64,000 nucleotides of DNA, taken from Alphaproteobacteria bacterium. Its GTDB lineage: Bacteria > Pseudomonadota > Alphaproteobacteria > Caulobacterales > Parvularculaceae. Of this stretch, positions 62,116-64,000 are shown one piece after another; the first letter of the stretch is position 1; every line of letters begins with the position of its first letter. The DNA is taken from NCBI GenBank assembly GCA_030426465.1, contig JAUHYK010000012.1:1-64000 (forward strand), read 5' to 3'. Under the pieces are notes generated by a model. That model did no database searches. It was not told where the DNA came from and worked only from the letters and a program-made list of their open reading frames with translations. The position numbers and the translations under genes are program-made.

Positions 62116-63096
62116 ATGACTGTTCTGATTTTCAACGAAGCGGAGGTGCGCCGCCATTTGACGCCGGAAGAGTGCATCGACGCCGTCCGGGAGGCTATGA
62201 TCGCGCTTTCCCGCGGCCAGACGCAGCAGCTCCCCCGTGAGATCATGACCATGAGCGGCGGCCGCATGCTCGGGCTCATGCCGGGCGCCATGAATTCGGC
62301 GGGAGAGTTTGGCGCCAAGATCATCAGCGTCTTTCCGCAGAATTTCGCTGAAGGCAGGCCGTCGCATCAAGGCGCGGTCATGATATTCGACGCCGAAACA
62401 GGCGCTTTAAAAATTCTCGCCCATGCCGGCGAAATCACCGCCATACGCACCGGCGCCGCCAGCGCCGCCGCCACTGACGCGCTTGCGCGCAAGGACGCCT
62501 CTCGCCTCGCCATTCTCGGCTATGGTCATCAGGCGTTTTCACACGCCCGGGCGATTTCAGAAATCAGAAGCCTGTCCAGGATCACCCTTTGGGGCCGGGA
62601 CGAAAAACGCCGCAAGGCGGCGGCGGCGGCCATAGAGAAAGAGCTGGGCGTCTCATGCGAGACCAAAGACATCGCCCGCGAAGCCGTGAAAGACGCAGAT
62701 ATTATCTGCACCGTAACAGGCGCCAAGGACCCGATCCTTTTCGGCGCCGACACGCCCGACGGAGCGCATATCAATGTTGTCGGCTCGAGCTTTAACGGCC
62801 CTGCGGAAGTCGACAGCGATCTTGTGGTGAAATCTCTCTATTTCGCCGACCATCGTCCGTCAGTGCTTGCGCAAGGAACCGAATTCATCCGGGCCCGCGA
62901 TGAGGGACTGATCGATGATGCGCACATCCTTGCAGAAATTGGCGACGTTTTTGCGGGGAAGCATCCGGGGCGTCGTTCCAGTCAGGATGTCACTTTATAC
63001 AAGTCACTCGGACATATCGTTCAGGACCTTGCGGGAGCAACCTTGCTCGCCCGCAAAGCCGAAGAAGGCAAGATCGGCGTGACGGTCGATTTCTAA
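62116..63096 (+). CDS. Ornithine cyclodeaminase/mu-crystallin family protein
   Basis: A 326-residue NAD-dependent protein with LTPEECIDAVREAMIALSRG near the N-terminus, AITAIRTGAAS-like EITAIRTGAASAAATDALA near residue 105, a Rossmann segment ASRLAILGYGHQAFSHARAI near 138, and INVVGSSFNGPAEVDSDLV near 220. Members include ornithine cyclodeaminase, alanine dehydrogenase and imine reductases, which cannot be told apart here. It ends the catabolic part of the window; the attachment-site region follows. Confidence 0.87.
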   Translation: MTVLIFNEAEVRRHLTPEECIDAVREAMIALSRGQTQQLPREIMTMSGGRMLGLMPGAMNSAGEFGAKIISVFPQNFAEGRPSHQGAVMIFDAETGALKILAHAGEITAIRTGAASAAATDALARKDASRLAILGYGHQAFSHARAISEIRSLSRITLWGRDEKRRKAAAAAIEKELGVSCETKDIAREAVKDADIICTVTGAKDPILFGADTPDGAHINVVGSSFNGPAEVDSDLVVKSLYFADHRPSVLAQGTEFIRARDEGLIDDAHILAEIGDVFAGKHPGRRSSQDVTLYKSLGHIVQDLAGATLLARKAEEGKIGVTVDF

Positions 63097-63293
63097 ACTG
63101 ACATCTGACCCTGGACCACCTTTCCCAAGCGCTTCAACAACCCGCCGAGTCTAGCAAATGGCTCGGAGCACATCGATGGATCAGGCCAAGGCCGCGTCCA
63201 GGTTTGCGTTTCGAAAGAGCGCTTACACGCGGGAAAGTTAGCCTTTCGATTATTTATCCACAGTGATTTAGTTGGATCAAAGTTGATGCTCGG

Positions 63294-63313
63294 TGGCACC
63301 CCATTGGCACCCC
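63294..63313 (+). repeat. Paired direct repeat TGGCACCCC, 11-bp period (left arm)
   Basis: Two copies of TGGCACCCC start at 63294 and 63305. The spacing equals one DNA turn and matches that of the pair at 63567-63586. This pattern is typical of integrase arm-binding sites. Confidence 0.6.
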
Positions 63314-63361
63314 GACGGGACAACGATGAATCTGCCAAAAGCCTGAATTGTATAAAGTTTT

Positions 63362-63380
63362 CATTTTCTTGAAGAAAATG
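63362..63380. repeat. 19-bp inverted repeat at the tRNA 3' end
   Basis: CATTTTCTT-G-AAGAAAATG; 9-bp perfect arms. Its right end overlaps the CCA end of the tRNA-Asp fragment. Confidence 0.6.
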
Positions 63381-63424
63381 GCGCGAGTGACGAGACTTGA
63401 ACTCGCGACCTCCGGCGTGACAGG
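63379..63424 (-). tRNA. 3' fragment of tRNA-Asp (anticodon loop to CCA end): attachment site
   Basis: Read on the minus strand, CCTGTCACGCCGGAGGTC is the anticodon loop (GUC) and following stem of bacterial tRNA-Asp; then comes GCGAGTTCAAGTCTCGT (T arm), CACTCGC (3' acceptor strand), G and CCA. The 5' half of the tRNA is absent upstream, where the sequence becomes unrelated. It is a duplicated tRNA 3' end, i.e. an att site whose identity block begins in the anticodon loop. It is not a functional tRNA. Confidence 0.82.
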
Positions 63425-63566
63425 AAAACGTCCTGGGATTTTGACGGAGTTTTCCACAGTTTGCCGAAGCTTGCTCTAGCTTCTTTTTGAAAGTAAAAAC
63501 ATAGACTTATTCCTGCATTCGGAGTCATACTCAATTTGACCGAGATGTCCCGGACTTCGGTTCTGT

Positions 63567-63586
63567 TGGTACCCTCCTGGTACCCC
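63567..63586 (+). repeat. Paired direct repeat TGGTACCCY, 11-bp period (right arm)
   Basis: TGGTACCCT at 63567 and TGGTACCCC at 63578, same period as the left pair and one base different from it (T for C at the fourth base). It lies between the tRNA fragment and the integrase gene. Confidence 0.6.
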
Positions 63587-63618
63587 GGAGTCCTCCGGCC
63601 AAGAAGGAATGAGGTCCA

Positions 63619-64000
63619 ATGACCGACAAGAACACCGCCAGATTGACGAAGCGCGTCATTGACGGACTCGAACCTATTGAAGGGAAGGACTACTCGGTTT
63701 GGGATAGTGAGCTCATTGGGTTTGGCGTGCGTGTGAAACCAAGCGGCTCCAAGTCATTCCAACTGAAATATCGCAACAGTCGTGGAGACCAGCGCAAAAA
63801 AACGATTGGAAGATACGGATCGATAACCGTCGAACACGCGAAAAAGCTTGCAAGGATAGAGATGGGGAAAATCGCGGCGGGGGATGATCCCGTCGAATCC
63901 GCCAAGAAAGAGCGCAACGAACTCACCGTAGCAGAATTATGCGATCGGTATTTTGCCGAGGCCGAAGCTGGCCGAATCCTCCATCGAAACCGCCCAAAGA
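63619..64000 (+). CDS. Tyrosine-type integrase, N-terminal part (runs off window)
   Basis: 127 codons from ATG 63619 to the window end, with GGAATGAGG upstream. It has the N-terminal DUF4102-type integrase domain of P4-like island integrases: LTKRVIDGLEPIEG, VWDSELIGFGVRVKPSGSKS, FQLKYRNSRGDQRKKTIGRY, then the start of the SAM-like core-binding domain (LTVAELCDRYFAEAEAGRI). The catalytic domain with its Arg and Tyr lies outside the window. It would recombine at the tRNA-Asp att site beside it. Confidence 0.9.
   Translation, partial: MTDKNTARLTKRVIDGLEPIEGKDYSVWDSELIGFGVRVKPSGSKSFQLKYRNSRGDQRKKTIGRYGSITVEHAKKLARIEMGKIAAGDDPVESAKKERNELTVAELCDRYFAEAEAGRILHRNRPK

Noticed and set aside
63379-63424. 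Functional tRNA-Asp gene
   Set aside because: The D arm, 5' acceptor strand and 5' anticodon stem are missing; only the 3' half is present.
1-64000. CRISPR array, rRNA genes or complete insertion sequences
   Set aside because: No regularly spaced repeats, rRNA-like sequence or transposase frame was seen anywhere in the window.

Overview
The window looks like part of an alphaproteobacterial chromosome. The evidence is its moderately GC-rich coding DNA (composition not computed), several TonB-dependent receptors, an alphaproteobacterial-style phenylacetate (paa) cluster with a TetR-type PaaR, and a degenerate tRNA-Asp end beside a tyrosine integrase. No genus can be named from sequence alone. 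Almost every gene is catabolic, transport or regulatory; there is no rRNA, intact tRNA or CRISPR array.

Region 1 (1-24 kb) is an aromatic-catabolism block built of short divergent operons. It holds two lignostilbene-dioxygenase-type carotenoid oxygenases, both with Tyr101, Lys134 and the four iron His residues at the positions I recall for LsdA. It also holds two Rieske oxygenases of vanillate-demethylase type, two aldehyde dehydrogenases, a p-cresol/eugenol-hydroxylase-like flavoprotein with its cytochrome c lipoprotein, an AAHS-type MFS permease, a TonB receptor, and six (probably) NTF2/SnoaL-fold proteins. My reading is a route for lignin-type dimers or phenylpropanoids: NTF2-fold lyases would make stilbenes, the dioxygenases would cleave them to aldehydes, the dehydrogenases would oxidise these to acids, and the Rieske enzymes would demethylate them. 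Two MarR and two TetR regulators are interspersed. A TACCATTTGGTA-like palindrome recurs at five promoters and ties the block into one candidate regulon; a second palindrome, TAACGATCGTTA, marks two divergent promoters.

Region 2 (24-41 kb) holds an exported alpha/beta hydrolase, an SDR/HxlR pair, a branched-chain-type 2-oxoacid dehydrogenase operon (fused E1, E2, E3) divergent from an Lrp/AsnC regulator, a second TonB receptor, a hydantoinase A/DUF917 pair, and a MalT-type LuxR regulator.

Region 3 (41-54 kb) is a full phenylacetyl-CoA pathway: paaABCDEHF and paaIJ on the minus strand, paaGZK, an EthD-like gene and paaR on the plus strand, with related inverted repeats at both promoter regions.

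Region 4 (54-63 kb) has an MFS permease, a third TonB receptor, another NTF2-like protein, an unusual MOSC-reductase-ferredoxin fusion, an isochorismatase-family hydrolase, a MarR-like regulator and an ornithine-cyclodeaminase-family protein.

The right end (63.1-64 kb) is an attachment-site region: a 46-nt 3' fragment of tRNA-Asp, paired 11-bp-period repeats on both sides of it, and the start of a tyrosine integrase running off the window. Two gene relics (a collapsed SDR and the C-terminal stub of a paaF copy) show past rearrangement.
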